Assembly (NCBI RefSeq): GCF_036013955.1
Contig: NZ_CP107903.1
Location: 8,804,001-8,868,000, forward strand
Length of the DNA: 64,000 nucleotides
Direction: 5' to 3'
Source of the DNA: Streptomyces sp. NBC_00459
GTDB taxonomy: Bacteria > Actinomycetota > Actinomycetes > Streptomycetales > Streptomycetaceae
Part shown: positions 25,741 to 33,834 of the stretch, one piece after another
How positions within the stretch are numbered: the first letter of the stretch is position 1
How the letters are laid out: each line of letters starts with the position of its first letter
Translations under genes and position numbers: made by a program
The notes under the pieces: generated by a model
What the model was told of the DNA's origin: nothing
Database searches by the model: none
The model's input: the letters and a program-made list of their open reading frames with translations, nothing else

Positions 25741-26394
25741 CTAGGGGGCGTCCAGGGTGACCAGGTGCAGGCCGTCGGTGGTGCGCAGCTCGTACTTGTC
25801 GATCTGGTCCGGGTGGAGGGTCGAGGCGCCCATCATCGTGCTCTCACGGGCGTCGTGCTCGGGCACGTTCCAGTTGGTCAGCGTCTCTTCCGTGCCGTCG
25901 TCCGCGATGGCGACGAGATGGCAGGCGCGGGGACCGGCGCCGTCCTTGACCTTCAGTTCGATCTGGCTGCCCCAGACCGTGTTCTCACTGGTGACCTGCG
26001 CCCAGACGCCGGACCGCTCGTCGGTCGCGGTGACCTGTTGCGTCCGGTCCGCGTCGCCGCTCGCCATGATCGCGATACCGGGCCCGGCCACGGCGAAGAC
26101 CACCGAGGCGGCCACGGCGTACAACCAGCGCCGACGGCCGGCCCGCTGCCGGTTCGCGACTTCGCCGAGCAACCGGTCCAGAAGCCTGGGACCGGGTTGG
26201 GTCATGGGGTGCACGGAGCGCGGCGTGGCCCGCCGGTACAGCAGCAACTGCCGTGTGGCGGGACCGAATTCGGTTACATGGGCCGCGCACTGAGGGCACT
26301 CCATGAGGTGGTCCTCGAAGCGGTACGCGTCCGCCTCGTCGAGCACGCCGAGCGCGTATGCGCCGACGTCGCGATGCAGTTCCAGGGACCTCAT
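25741..26394 (-). CDS. Zinc-finger anti-sigma factor, single membrane segment
   Basis: 217 residues from ATG 26394 with GAGGA six bases upstream. The N-terminal ~80 residues hold the anti-sigma zinc motif H-x3-C-x2-C (HLMECPQCA), preceded by the LHRDVGAYALGVLDEADAYRF helix typical of RskA-like proteins. One membrane helix (about 107-125, VAASVVFAVAGPGIAIMA) is followed by an outer RskA-like domain ending HLVTLDAP. It should hold the ECF sigma factor encoded two genes upstream on the same strand until a signal releases it. Confidence 0.88.
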   Translation of the reverse strand: MRSLELHRDVGAYALGVLDEADAYRFEDHLMECPQCAAHVTEFGPATRQLLLYRRATPRSVHPMTQPGPRLLDRLLGEVANRQRAGRRRWLYAVAASVVFAVAGPGIAIMASGDADRTQQVTATDERSGVWAQVTSENTVWGSQIELKVKDGAGPRACHLVAIADDGTEETLTNWNVPEHDARESTMMGASTLHPDQIDKYELRTTDGLHLVTLDAP

Positions 26395-26533
26395 GCCGAA
26401 TCCTCGTGCCGATGGTACGGGTGGGGTGGTGTTGCTACCACCGGTACGCACCGGACCGCGGAATCACTCAAGCCCCATACCGAATCGAGACCAAAGGTGT
26501 TCGGAGCGGTGGGGACCGCGGATTGGTCGGATT

Positions 26534-27049
26534 CTAAAAAAGATGGATCGCCAGATGCCCGAGAGGCAGTCCCAGCCGCCAGGCCGGGGTCCACACCTTC
26601 GGTCCGTCGTCCTCACCGAGCACGGGCCCGCCTCCCGGTACGGCGTCCAGGTCCGGGGCGAGCAGCTCGGTCTCCTCCAGCCAGCGCCAGGCGGCGGCGG
26701 CCAGGTCCAAGTCCGGCGCCGGCGCCCTCGATTCGAGAGCATCGGCCGCCAACCTGGAAATACGTGTCCGGACCCAGTCCTGCCAGGGCTGGTCGTACGC
26801 CGTGAGCGAAAGCCACTTCTCCAGTTGAGTGATGACCCGGATGCCCGAGAGTTCACCGCTGGTGTCGGACAGGAAGATGGTGAGTGCCAGCGCGTCCCGA
26901 CCCGCGCGGAACTCGAAGGACGTGGGCGGCATCAGGTCGCCCGTCCGCAACAGCTCGTCGGCGATGTACTCGGCGTACAACCAGGCCATGGGGACGGTGA
27001 GTTCGCCTCCGCCGGTGCCGTCGGTGCTCTCTTGACCTCTGTGCAGCAT
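26534..27049 (-). CDS. Conserved hypothetical protein between sigma and anti-sigma genes
   Basis: 171 residues from ATG 27049, with GGAGGAAGG upstream. No known domain recognised. Seen: an N-terminal VPMAWLYAEYIADELL helix, a TSFEFRAGRDALALTIFLSD segment like two strands, and Trp-rich helical C-terminal half (WQDWVRTRISRLAADAL, AAAAWRWLEETELL). No signal peptide or membrane segment. It lies between an ECF sigma gene and a zinc anti-sigma gene with gaps of about 140 bases on each side, so it may belong to the same regulon. Confidence 0.7.
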   Translation of the reverse strand: MLHRGQESTDGTGGGELTVPMAWLYAEYIADELLRTGDLMPPTSFEFRAGRDALALTIFLSDTSGELSGIRVITQLEKWLSLTAYDQPWQDWVRTRISRLAADALESRAPAPDLDLAAAAWRWLEETELLAPDLDAVPGGGPVLGEDDGPKVWTPAWRLGLPLGHLAIHLF

Positions 27050-27196
27050 CCCTTCCTGCCTTCCTCCGGTGCGTGCGCGTCGCCCGACCCCGGGCCTCCG
27101 GGACTTCGCCCGGTTCGGACACGGATGAAGACAGCTGATTGCTCAACCATGGTCCTCAGCAAGGCACTTTACCGAGGTTTGACCGGGCCATTGGTT

Positions 27197-27745
27197 TCAC
27201 CGCAGGTCGGCCGCATAACCCGGAAGGACTCGGCGCAGGGCGCGCAGTGCGTAGTACGCGCGGGACTTCACCGTACCGGGCGGGATACCCAGTGCCGCGG
27301 CGGCCTCCGCCACACTCGCCCCCTGGAAATACACCAGCACCAGGACTTCACGGTGCTCGGGAGTGAGTGTCTTCACAGCCTCTCGCACATCGAGCGTCGC
27401 CGCGGACCGTTCCGCGTGATCGGCGCACACCCGCGCGTTCTCCAGGATCGCGTCCCCGACCTCGGCCGGCCGCGCCTGCCGGGCCCGCCGAGCGTCGATG
27501 GCGAGCCGCCGACCGACGGTCAGCAGCCACGGCCGTACGGAGTCGAAGGCGTCGGCGCGCAGCGCCTCGGGGTGCTGCCAGGCGCGGACGAGGGTTTCCT
27601 GCACCAGGTCCTCGGCGCGCTGCCGGTCGCCGTCGCACAGGCGCAGCAGCAGGGCGAAGAGCGGTCGGCCGTGCTCGCGCTGCAGCGCGGCCAGCTCGTG
27701 CTCGGCGGTCGTCGTCCCGTGGGTGATGGTGGTTCCGGCCGTCAT
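27197..27745 (-). CDS. ECF RNA polymerase sigma factor
   Basis: 182 residues. Region 2 (about 20-90; AEDLVQETLVRAW, VRPWLLTVGRRLAIDARRAR) and region 4 (about 120-178; HREVLVLVYFQGASVAEAAAALGIPPGTVKSRAYYALRALR) are complete. The ATG at 27745 is the only sensible start; no clear ribosome site is before it, so the mRNA may be leaderless or weakly translated. Two genes downstream is its probable anti-sigma factor. Divergent from the CapA-like gene. Confidence 0.9.
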   Translation of the reverse strand: MTAGTTITHGTTTAEHELAALQREHGRPLFALLLRLCDGDRQRAEDLVQETLVRAWQHPEALRADAFDSVRPWLLTVGRRLAIDARRARQARPAEVGDAILENARVCADHAERSAATLDVREAVKTLTPEHREVLVLVYFQGASVAEAAAALGIPPGTVKSRAYYALRALRRVLPGYAADLR

Positions 27746-27909
27746 GGCCGTATGGCATCGCAGGGTCCCGATTCGGGACAGAGCGTGGACCGGAGTGTGC
27801 GGCGGACGGTCGGACCCGTCGACGAACGGTGCGACGAACGGTCCGAACGGTGGGTTCCTCTTCTGAACGGCCGCTTCCCCGTTTGAGGCCGTATGCGGAT
27901 TCGTACAGA

Positions 27910-27923
27910 TACATATGTACATA
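27910..27923. promoter_or_regulatory. Overlapping AT-rich palindromes before capA-like gene
   Basis: TACATATGTACATA contains two overlapping perfect 10-bp palindromes, TACATATGTA (27910-27919) and TATGTACATA (27914-27923). It is 22 bases before the CapA-like start in otherwise GC-rich DNA. This fits a repressor operator at or beside the promoter. Confidence 0.45.
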
Positions 27924-27944
27924 CGACCGCGACGGAGTGAGTCG

Positions 27945-29117
27945 ATGATCATGCGCAGCCGACCGACGACCAGGGGACTGGCGGTGGCCCTTCTGGTCGC
28001 GGCCACCGCCGCCTGCCAGGGCGGACAGCCACCGGGCGCGACCGGACGTCCCGGGGCGCCCCCACCCACCCGCGGCTTCACCCTCCTCGCCTCCGGCGAC
28101 GTCCTGCCGCACGACTCGGTCATCGCCCGCGCGAACGCCGACGCGGGCGGTACCGGCCACGACTTCCGCCCGATGCTGGCCAGGATCGCCCCCGTCGTTT
28201 CCCGCGCCGACCTCGCGCTCTGCCACATGGAGACCGTGTACGGAGCCGACGGCGACTACAGCGGCTACCCGGCCTTCAAGTCCCCGCCCCAGATCGCGCA
28301 GGCCCTGGCCGACACCGGCTACGACGGCTGCTCCACCGCCTCCAACCACACCCTGGACGACGGCGCGGGCGGCATCCACCGCACCCTGGACGCCCTCGAC
28401 CGGGCCGGCGTACGGCACGCGGGATCGGCACGCACGGCGGACGAGGCGGGCGCGGTCACGCTGCTGCGCGCGGGCGGCGCCCAGGTCGCCCACCTCTCCT
28501 ACACCTATGACACCAACGGTTATCCGCTGCCCGCCGGGCAGCCCTGGGCCGTCAACCTCATCGACGAGAACCGGATCGTCGCCGACGCCCGGGCCGCCCG
28601 CCGGGCCGGCGCCGATGTCGTCGCCGTGTCCCTGCACTGGGGCACCGAATGGCAGGACGAGCCCGACGAGACCCAACTGGGCCTGGCAGACCGGCTCACC
28701 GCCTCCCGTACCGACGACGGCCGTCCCGACATCGATCTGATCCTCGGCACCCACGCCCACGTCCCGCAGGCCTACGAGAAGGTCAACGGCACCTGGGTGA
28801 TCTACGGCATGGGCGACCAGATCGCGGGCGCGATGACCAACCACGAGGGCCAGAGCGACCCGCGCGGCAACCAGGGCACCCTCGGCCGCTTCACCTTCGC
28901 CCCGCCGGCCCGCGAGGGCGACCGCTGGGAGGTGACCCGCGCCGAGTTCGTGCCCCAGGAGTACGACCTGGACACGGGCCGGGTGGTCCTGCACTCTCCC
29001 GGGGGACGGCCCCAGGACCCCCGGCAGGAAGGCATGTCGGTTGCCGTGCGCGACCGTATCCGGGATGTGGTCCTGAGCCGGGGAGCGGGCCAGGACGGCC
29101 TGACGATGGGCCGGTAG
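27945..29117 (+). CDS. CapA-family (PGA_cap) lipoprotein
   Basis: 390 residues from ATG 27945, with GGAG seven bases upstream; ATG 27951 is a near-equal choice. A lipoprotein signal ends at TAACQGG. The mature part is the CapA metallophosphatase-like fold: LLASGDVLPHDS, the NHTLDDGA box, SLHWGTEW, GTHAHVPQ and YGMGDQI. Members act in poly-gamma-glutamate capsule synthesis or are uncharacterised surface enzymes; no pgsBC genes are adjacent, so capsule synthesis is not supported here. An unusual palindrome lies just upstream. Confidence 0.88.
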   Translation: MIMRSRPTTRGLAVALLVAATAACQGGQPPGATGRPGAPPPTRGFTLLASGDVLPHDSVIARANADAGGTGHDFRPMLARIAPVVSRADLALCHMETVYGADGDYSGYPAFKSPPQIAQALADTGYDGCSTASNHTLDDGAGGIHRTLDALDRAGVRHAGSARTADEAGAVTLLRAGGAQVAHLSYTYDTNGYPLPAGQPWAVNLIDENRIVADARAARRAGADVVAVSLHWGTEWQDEPDETQLGLADRLTASRTDDGRPDIDLILGTHAHVPQAYEKVNGTWVIYGMGDQIAGAMTNHEGQSDPRGNQGTLGRFTFAPPAREGDRWEVTRAEFVPQEYDLDTGRVVLHSPGGRPQDPRQEGMSVAVRDRIRDVVLSRGAGQDGLTMGR

Positions 29118-29123
29118 GACCCG

Positions 29124-29600
29124 CTACGGGACGACCGTGACCGGCCAGCGGCCCGCCTTCACCAGCCGGACCGCGACCGAACCGATGATCCGGTGGCCCG
29201 CCTGCTCGGACGTGCCGACGACCACGGCGTCCGCCTTCAGGTCGTCTGCGGCCTTCACCAGACCCGCGTACGGGTCCCCGCGCAGGGTGTGGAACTCCCA
29301 CCGGACATCGAATATCCCCTTGACCTGCTCGGTCGACTGCCGGATCTGCCCGATGAGATCCTCCGCGATGCTCTCCGTCGTCTCCGCCACGGGCGCCCCG
29401 AACGCGGCGCCCGCCGTCAGCACCGGCTGTACGTAGACCAGCGCGAGCAGCGCGTGCTGGCGCCGGGCCAGCCCCGCGGCGTAGGCGGCGGCACGGAGCG
29501 AGGAGTCGGAGCCGTCGACACCGACCACGATGACCTTCGGGCCGTCCGTACCTCGCTCGAACTGATGCTCGCCCCGGGGTGAATGCTGGTGTTCCGTCAC
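29124..29600 (-). CDS. Universal stress protein (UspA family)
   Basis: 158 residues, GTG start at 29600. Single UspA domain: VIVVGVDGSDSSLRAAAYAA near the start and the ATP-site pattern VVVGTSEQAGHRIIGSVAVRLV near the end, roughly the G-x2-G-x9-G(S/T) motif. The first 20 residues are polar and variable. Such proteins bind ATP and respond to stress. Its stop is 6 bases from the CapA-like stop on the other strand; it is divergent from the deacetylase gene. Confidence 0.9.
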   Translation of the reverse strand: MTEHQHSPRGEHQFERGTDGPKVIVVGVDGSDSSLRAAAYAAGLARRQHALLALVYVQPVLTAGAAFGAPVAETTESIAEDLIGQIRQSTEQVKGIFDVRWEFHTLRGDPYAGLVKAADDLKADAVVVGTSEQAGHRIIGSVAVRLVKAGRWPVTVVP

Positions 29601-29791
29601 GCTGCGAGGCTATCGGGAGCAGGGGGTCCACAGGGCACGCGGGGCGCGCGTGAACAGCACCCTGGCGCCGGGAACCGGCCGTCGTAGGCAGCAGGGAGGC
29701 GTGGGCGCGTACTGGTCCCAACGGGTGCTTTCCTGCCGCCGCACCGGTGTCGATGCGGGGCGGCAGGACCGGACCGGGCGACTGATGACTC

Positions 29792-30637
29792 ATGACGAAG
29801 GATCAGTTGCTCACACGGCGCCGGGCGTTGATGATCGGCGGAGCCGCCGCCGTGGGAGCGGCCGGTACGGCCGCGCTGCTCACCACCGGCCAGGACACGA
29901 CCCCGGCCGCCAGGCCCGCCGCCCCCGCCGCGGGCCCCCCGGCACACCGCGCGCTCAAGCCCTCCGCGTACCGCCTCGAACCCCTCACCGGTTACGGCCC
30001 GCCGCGCACCGTCGCCCACGGGCGCACCCTGGTCCGCCACGAGCCGCTGCTGCGCGTGTCCGGACGGGGCCGCACGATGGTGCTGACCTTCGACGACGGC
30101 CCGGATCCCCGCTACACCCCGGACATCCTGCGGACCCTGCGCGAGCACGATGTCCGCGCGATGTTCTTCGTGTGCGGGGAGATGGCGGTCGACAACAAGG
30201 ACCTGCTCGCCGAGATGACCGAGGACGGACACGTCGTCGGCAACCACACATGGTCCCACCCGCTGCTCACCCGCCTCTCGCGCTCCGAGATCCGCTCCCA
30301 GATGGTTCGCACCAGCGAGGTCGTCGAGGACGCCTGCGGTGAACCGCCCGTCTGGTTCCGCGCGCCCTACGGCGCCTGGAACCGGACCGCCTTCCAACTC
30401 GGCGCCGACCTCGGCATGGAGCCGCTCGCCTGGACCGTCGACACCCTCGACTGGATGACCCCCGGCGCCCGCACCATCGCCGACCGGGTCGAGCGCGGCG
30501 CCGCCCCGGGTGTCGTGGTGCTCTCCCACGACGCCGGCGGCGACCGCTCGCAGAGCGTCCGGGCGCTGCGCGACTATCTGCCGGAACTGCTGGACTCCGG
30601 ATACCACATCACCGTACCGACCCGGCATTACACGTAA
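29792..30637 (+). CDS. Exported polysaccharide deacetylase (CE4)
   Basis: 281 residues. A twin-arginine-like N-terminus (TRRRALMIGGAAAVGAAG) points to export. The NodB domain has all CE4 motifs: TFDDGPD (catalytic D101, metal D102), HTWSHP (H152, H156), RAPYG, and the closing SHDAGG with catalytic His. It removes N- or O-acetyl groups from peptidoglycan, chitin or another wall glycan; substrate not readable. Ends 44 bases from the convergent sortase gene with a small CGGGC-TTTC-GCCCG hairpin between (30652-30665). Confidence 0.92.
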   Translation: MTKDQLLTRRRALMIGGAAAVGAAGTAALLTTGQDTTPAARPAAPAAGPPAHRALKPSAYRLEPLTGYGPPRTVAHGRTLVRHEPLLRVSGRGRTMVLTFDDGPDPRYTPDILRTLREHDVRAMFFVCGEMAVDNKDLLAEMTEDGHVVGNHTWSHPLLTRLSRSEIRSQMVRTSEVVEDACGEPPVWFRAPYGAWNRTAFQLGADLGMEPLAWTVDTLDWMTPGARTIADRVERGAAPGVVVLSHDAGGDRSQSVRALRDYLPELLDSGYHITVPTRHYT

Positions 30638-30681
30638 CCGGATTGCCGGGACGGGCTTTCGCCCGCCCGGTCGGGGAACGC

Positions 30682-31344
30682 TCAGCGAACCTCGACCAGG
30701 CGGGCGAACACCACGACATTCCCGTTGTATCCGTTCTGCTTGGAGAAACCGCCCCCGCAGGTGATGACCCGCAATTCCGGGGTGTTCCTGCTGCCGTAGA
30801 CGCGGTCGCCGGGGAAATTGTTCTTCTCGAAGACCTCGATGCCGTAGATCTCGAAGACGGCGACCTTTCCGTCCTGGCGCTGGACCTCGACGCGATGACC
30901 TTTTTTGAGGGCCCCCAGTCCGTAGAACACGGCGGGGCCCTGTTTGTTGTCGACATGCCCGACGACCACCGCGGTGCCCTTCTCGCCGGGGGACACGGCG
31001 CCGGTGAACCAGCCGGCCAGGTTCGGGTCCTCCGGCGGCGGGGCGTCCACCCAGCCGGCCGCGTCCAGACCAACCGGCAGCACCGGCGCGTCGACCGAGA
31101 TCGCCGGGATCCGCACCCGGTCGACCACGGAGTACGGCAGAGCGGCCGGGACATTGGAGAAGGTGCCGCCCGGGAGACGGCTGTCCGCTGCCGCCGCCGA
31201 CGCGGGCTGTGGCGGACCCACGTCGAACTCTCCCGAACCGTTTCGGATGAGAGCGAGGCCGGTCAGCAGAACAAGCGCTATCACGCCCCACGGAGCGCGC
31301 TTCTTCCGCCGCTCCTCTTCTTCCGCCAGCTCGGACCCGTACAT
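30682..31344 (-). CDS. Class F-like sortase
   Basis: 220 residues. An N-terminal cytoplasmic charged stretch (EEEERRKKR) precedes one membrane helix (20-33), giving type II topology. The catalytic domain has H130 (VVVGHVDN) and C196 (ITCGGGF). The expected Arg about 10-15 residues after Cys is not evident; nearest basic residues are K202 and R215. Sortases link surface proteins to the wall or to pili. Two paralogous exported proteins with C-terminal membrane anchors are encoded just beyond, but they lack a clear LPxTG. Confidence 0.87.
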   Translation of the reverse strand: MYGSELAEEEERRKKRAPWGVIALVLLTGLALIRNGSGEFDVGPPQPASAAAADSRLPGGTFSNVPAALPYSVVDRVRIPAISVDAPVLPVGLDAAGWVDAPPPEDPNLAGWFTGAVSPGEKGTAVVVGHVDNKQGPAVFYGLGALKKGHRVEVQRQDGKVAVFEIYGIEVFEKNNFPGDRVYGSRNTPELRVITCGGGFSKQNGYNGNVVVFARLVEVR

Positions 31345-31675
31345 TCGCCATCCCCTCTCGACCCGGCCGTCGCCGTGTCAATCGCGCATACGAGAACGCT
31401 AAGTGCCCGACGGGAAACCGGCGACGGGGCAGCAGCGAACGGGTGGCGGCTGTGTCGTTCGTGAGCCATCCGGGTCGGCGTCGCAAGTATTTTTTCTGAC
31501 GGTCCGTGACCTGCGGCAATATCTGATTGTGCGGTCTTGTGTCGGCGTGTCCCTCACCAGGACGGACCATTCCCGAAATGCGGCTGCGCGCATGGCATCT
31601 GAGGGTTCGTCTGGGAGGCGTTTTCTCGCCGATCGACCGGGGACGGGTCCCGGGGCGCCTTCCGCGGAGGTTCAC
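31345..31675. other. 331-bp divergent promoter region
   Basis: No gene seen. It separates the sortase (minus) from a surface protein gene (plus) and should carry both promoters. It is AT-richer than its surroundings, with a run of six T at about 31491-31496, and ends in GGAGG at 31666-31670 as the ribosome site of the downstream gene. Confidence 0.6.
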
Positions 31676-32164
31676 ATGCGTACTACTCGTGCCCTGGTGG
31701 TGTCTGCCGCCACGGCTGCCGCGGTGGGGCTCGCCGCCCCGGCGGCCTCGGCCTGGGACCAGCCGTCCAGCGTCACCGCCGCCCCCAGCGTCATCGCGCC
31801 GGGCGGTCAGCTGGTGCTTACGGCCAATGGCTCGGCCTGTGCCATGAAGGACAGCACCATCAGTTCCAACGCCTTCCCGACGACCAAGTTCAAGTCGATG
31901 AACGGCAACTCGGCGACGGCGACGGTGACCGTCAATTCGAACGCCACCGCGGGTTCGTACAGTGTCACGACGAATTGTGACAACCAGTCCAGGTCCTTCA
32001 CCAGCGTGTTCACGGTCATCGGTGGCGTCCGAGGCGGTCTCGGTGGCAGCAGCTCCACCGGGGCCACCCCGACCGACATGGCGATCGGAGGCGGGCTGGT
32101 GGCCGCCGCGCTCGTCGGCGGTGGTGTGTTCTGGATGCGCCGCCGGTCCGAGAACCGGATCTGA
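31676..32164 (+). CDS. Exported surface protein with C-terminal membrane anchor, paralogue 1
   Basis: 162 residues from ATG 31676, GGAGG five bases upstream. Signal peptide with cleavage near ASAWD. The mature part is a ~90-residue Ser/Thr-rich immunoglobulin-like domain with two Cys (GSACAMKD, TTNCDNQ). A Gly/Ser linker leads to one membrane helix and a positive tail (FWMRRRSENRI), so the protein is anchored outside the membrane. Related to the protein at 32259-32783 (shared AP-S-I-A-GGQ segment and NC...C pattern). The sortase neighbour suggests wall linkage but no sorting motif is seen. Confidence 0.82.
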   Translation: MRTTRALVVSAATAAAVGLAAPAASAWDQPSSVTAAPSVIAPGGQLVLTANGSACAMKDSTISSNAFPTTKFKSMNGNSATATVTVNSNATAGSYSVTTNCDNQSRSFTSVFTVIGGVRGGLGGSSSTGATPTDMAIGGGLVAAALVGGGVFWMRRRSENRI

Positions 32165-32198
32165 CGCTCACTCCTGCGGAGCGCGGACCGCACGTCGA

Positions 32199-32243
32199 CA
32201 GCCCTTCGCCCCGGAACCCGTCAGGGTCCGGGGCGAAGGGCTG
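32199..32243. terminator. Perfect 17-bp bidirectional terminator
   Basis: Arms 32199-32215 and 32227-32243 are perfect with an 11-base loop, between the convergent stops at 32164 and 32259. One of the strongest hairpins in the window. Confidence 0.9.
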
Positions 32244-32258
32244 TGCTGGTGCCGCCGG

Positions 32259-32783
32259 TCAGGCGTTGTCGTCGCTCGGGCGACGGCGCGAGAAGTGGTA
32301 CGCCACCGCCAGCGACCCCGCGATCAGTGCCGCGCCGAGACCGATCTCCTTGAGGTCGAAACCGGCGACGCTGCCTCCTTCACCCGCGTGCACCCCGCGC
32401 TGGATGGGCAGGGGGTAGTGCGTCGGGTCGCTGGGGTGTCCGACGGCGATGGTGAGGTCGGTGTGGCCGCTCTCGCCGCCGCATGTGAACGTCACCCGGT
32501 ACGCGGCCCCCGGCTTGGCGTCCCAGTCGACCTTCGCCGTCGCCGACGAGTGCCCCTTGGGGATGGTGACCGGATCGAAGACACCGGAGGAGACCCGGGT
32601 GTCGTCGTTGCAGTTGTCCACGCGCAGGGTGACCTGTCCGCCCGCCGCGATGGTCGAGGGCGCGACACTGAAGCCGAACGAGGTGACGTTGTTGTTCGTG
32701 ACGGCCGCCTGAGCGGCGGGCGCGGTGCAGGCGAGGGCGGTGACGCCCAGCAGTGCGGCCGAGGCGACGCGTATCGCGTGCAT
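32259..32783 (-). CDS. Exported surface protein with C-terminal membrane anchor, paralogue 2
   Basis: 174 residues from ATG 32783, with GGAGG upstream. Signal peptide cleaved near AQAAV, then an Ig-like domain starting FSVAPSTIAAGGQVTLRVDNC with a second Cys in VTFTCGGES, then a linker and one membrane helix ending in FSRRRPSDDNA. Same plan as the neighbouring plus-strand gene, with weak sequence similarity in the domain, pointing to an old inverted duplication. Function unknown; likely cell-surface. Confidence 0.82.
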   Translation of the reverse strand: MHAIRVASAALLGVTALACTAPAAQAAVTNNNVTSFGFSVAPSTIAAGGQVTLRVDNCNDDTRVSSGVFDPVTIPKGHSSATAKVDWDAKPGAAYRVTFTCGGESGHTDLTIAVGHPSDPTHYPLPIQRGVHAGEGGSVAGFDLKEIGLGAALIAGSLAVAYHFSRRRPSDDNA

Positions 32784-32960
32784 ATGAGTCCTCCGGGTCC
32801 CCGAGGAGCAGCTGCGGACCTTTTCCGCTCGCGCCGTACCGGTCGCGCCAGAAATGCACCTCGATATCCGAAACGCTAGGAACGCGTGTGCGTACGCGCG
32901 ATCGGTGTCGTGCGAATGGGGCACGGGTGTGGGCCGCTCAGGGGATCTCGTTGGGCGAGC

Positions 32961-32993
32961 CGGGGGACACGCGCGCGTGGCGGGTGTCCCCCG
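32961..32993. terminator. 10-bp inverted repeat terminator
   Basis: Arms 32961-32970 and 32984-32993, 13-base loop. It lies about 60 bases beyond the DUF4239 stop (minus strand) and should end that transcript. Confidence 0.7.
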
Positions 32994-33051
32994 TGGATGC
33001 GTCCGGTGAGGAACCGTCAGCCGGTCGTCACCGGACCATGTGCGGTCAACG

Positions 33052-33816
33052 TCAACGGCCCACGCCCGGGAAGAGCGTCAGGAACGGATCCGCCGTGGCC
33101 GTGATGCCACGGCTGTAGGGCGCGTCGAAGTCCCAGATCAGGAAGAGCAGAAAGGCGATCAGGGTCGAGAAGAGCCCGGCCAGGATCAGTTCGCGCGGTG
33201 TACGGCGGATCTGGAGGGCGAAGATCATGCCGACCGTGATCATGGCCCCCGCGATCAGACCGAACCACACGACGCCGGGCATGGTCGGCCCGGTCGAGTC
33301 GGCGCGGGCCGTGCGTGCCTGGTCCGCCGCGGTCACCTGGTCGAGGAGCGGCTGGTAGGCCTGCGCCTGGAAGTCCGTCGTCGGCTCGTAGTCCGTGACG
33401 TCGACGCGGATGCGCTGCAACAACTGGTCGCCGCGCTTGGTGACCTGGCCGTTGTCGGCCATCTCCTGCCACTCGGTTTTGACGACGTGTCCGACATAGG
33501 CGTTGACGTCGTCCCGAATACGGTCACGGACGTCCGGCGGATACACCCGGACCCGTTCCGAGATCTCGTGCAGCGCGTGGGCCTCGTTGGACACGTGGTC
33601 CTGGGCGACGCCGCGCGCCTCCCAGACGCCGGCGATGGCCAGACCCAGCACGATGGCGTACACCACCCCGATCCACATCGTCATGTACTCGATGACGTCC
33701 GGGGTGTCGGACGGATCCTCGTCGTCCGGGGCCCTGCGGTCCCGTACGAAGGTGATGAGGATGACGACCGCGCACGCGGCCGCGATCGCGACGGCGAGAA
33801 CAAGCCATTCCGACAA
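33052..33816 (-). CDS. DUF4239 membrane protein (bestrophin-like)
   Basis: 254 residues from TTG 33816, supported by AGGAG about seven bases upstream. Membrane segments near residues 4-22, 47-64, 180-200 and 208-228 flank a ~110-residue soluble part (HVSNEAHALHEISERVRVYPPDVRDRIRDDVNAYV). This is the DUF4239 pattern, distantly like bestrophin channels; the biochemical role is not established. It is 18 bases downstream of the Thr-Pro-rich protein gene on the same strand, so likely co-transcribed. Confidence 0.85.
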   Translation of the reverse strand: MSEWLVLAVAIAAACAVVILITFVRDRRAPDDEDPSDTPDVIEYMTMWIGVVYAIVLGLAIAGVWEARGVAQDHVSNEAHALHEISERVRVYPPDVRDRIRDDVNAYVGHVVKTEWQEMADNGQVTKRGDQLLQRIRVDVTDYEPTTDFQAQAYQPLLDQVTAADQARTARADSTGPTMPGVVWFGLIAGAMITVGMIFALQIRRTPRELILAGLFSTLIAFLLFLIWDFDAPYSRGITATADPFLTLFPGVGR

Positions 33817-33834
33817 GGGGATGTCTCCTAGGGG

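Noticed and set aside
27915..27944. Earlier ATG for the CapA-like protein (MYIRPRRSES...)
   Set aside because: It lies within the palindromic probable operator and has no ribosome site; ATG 27945 has GGAG at good spacing.
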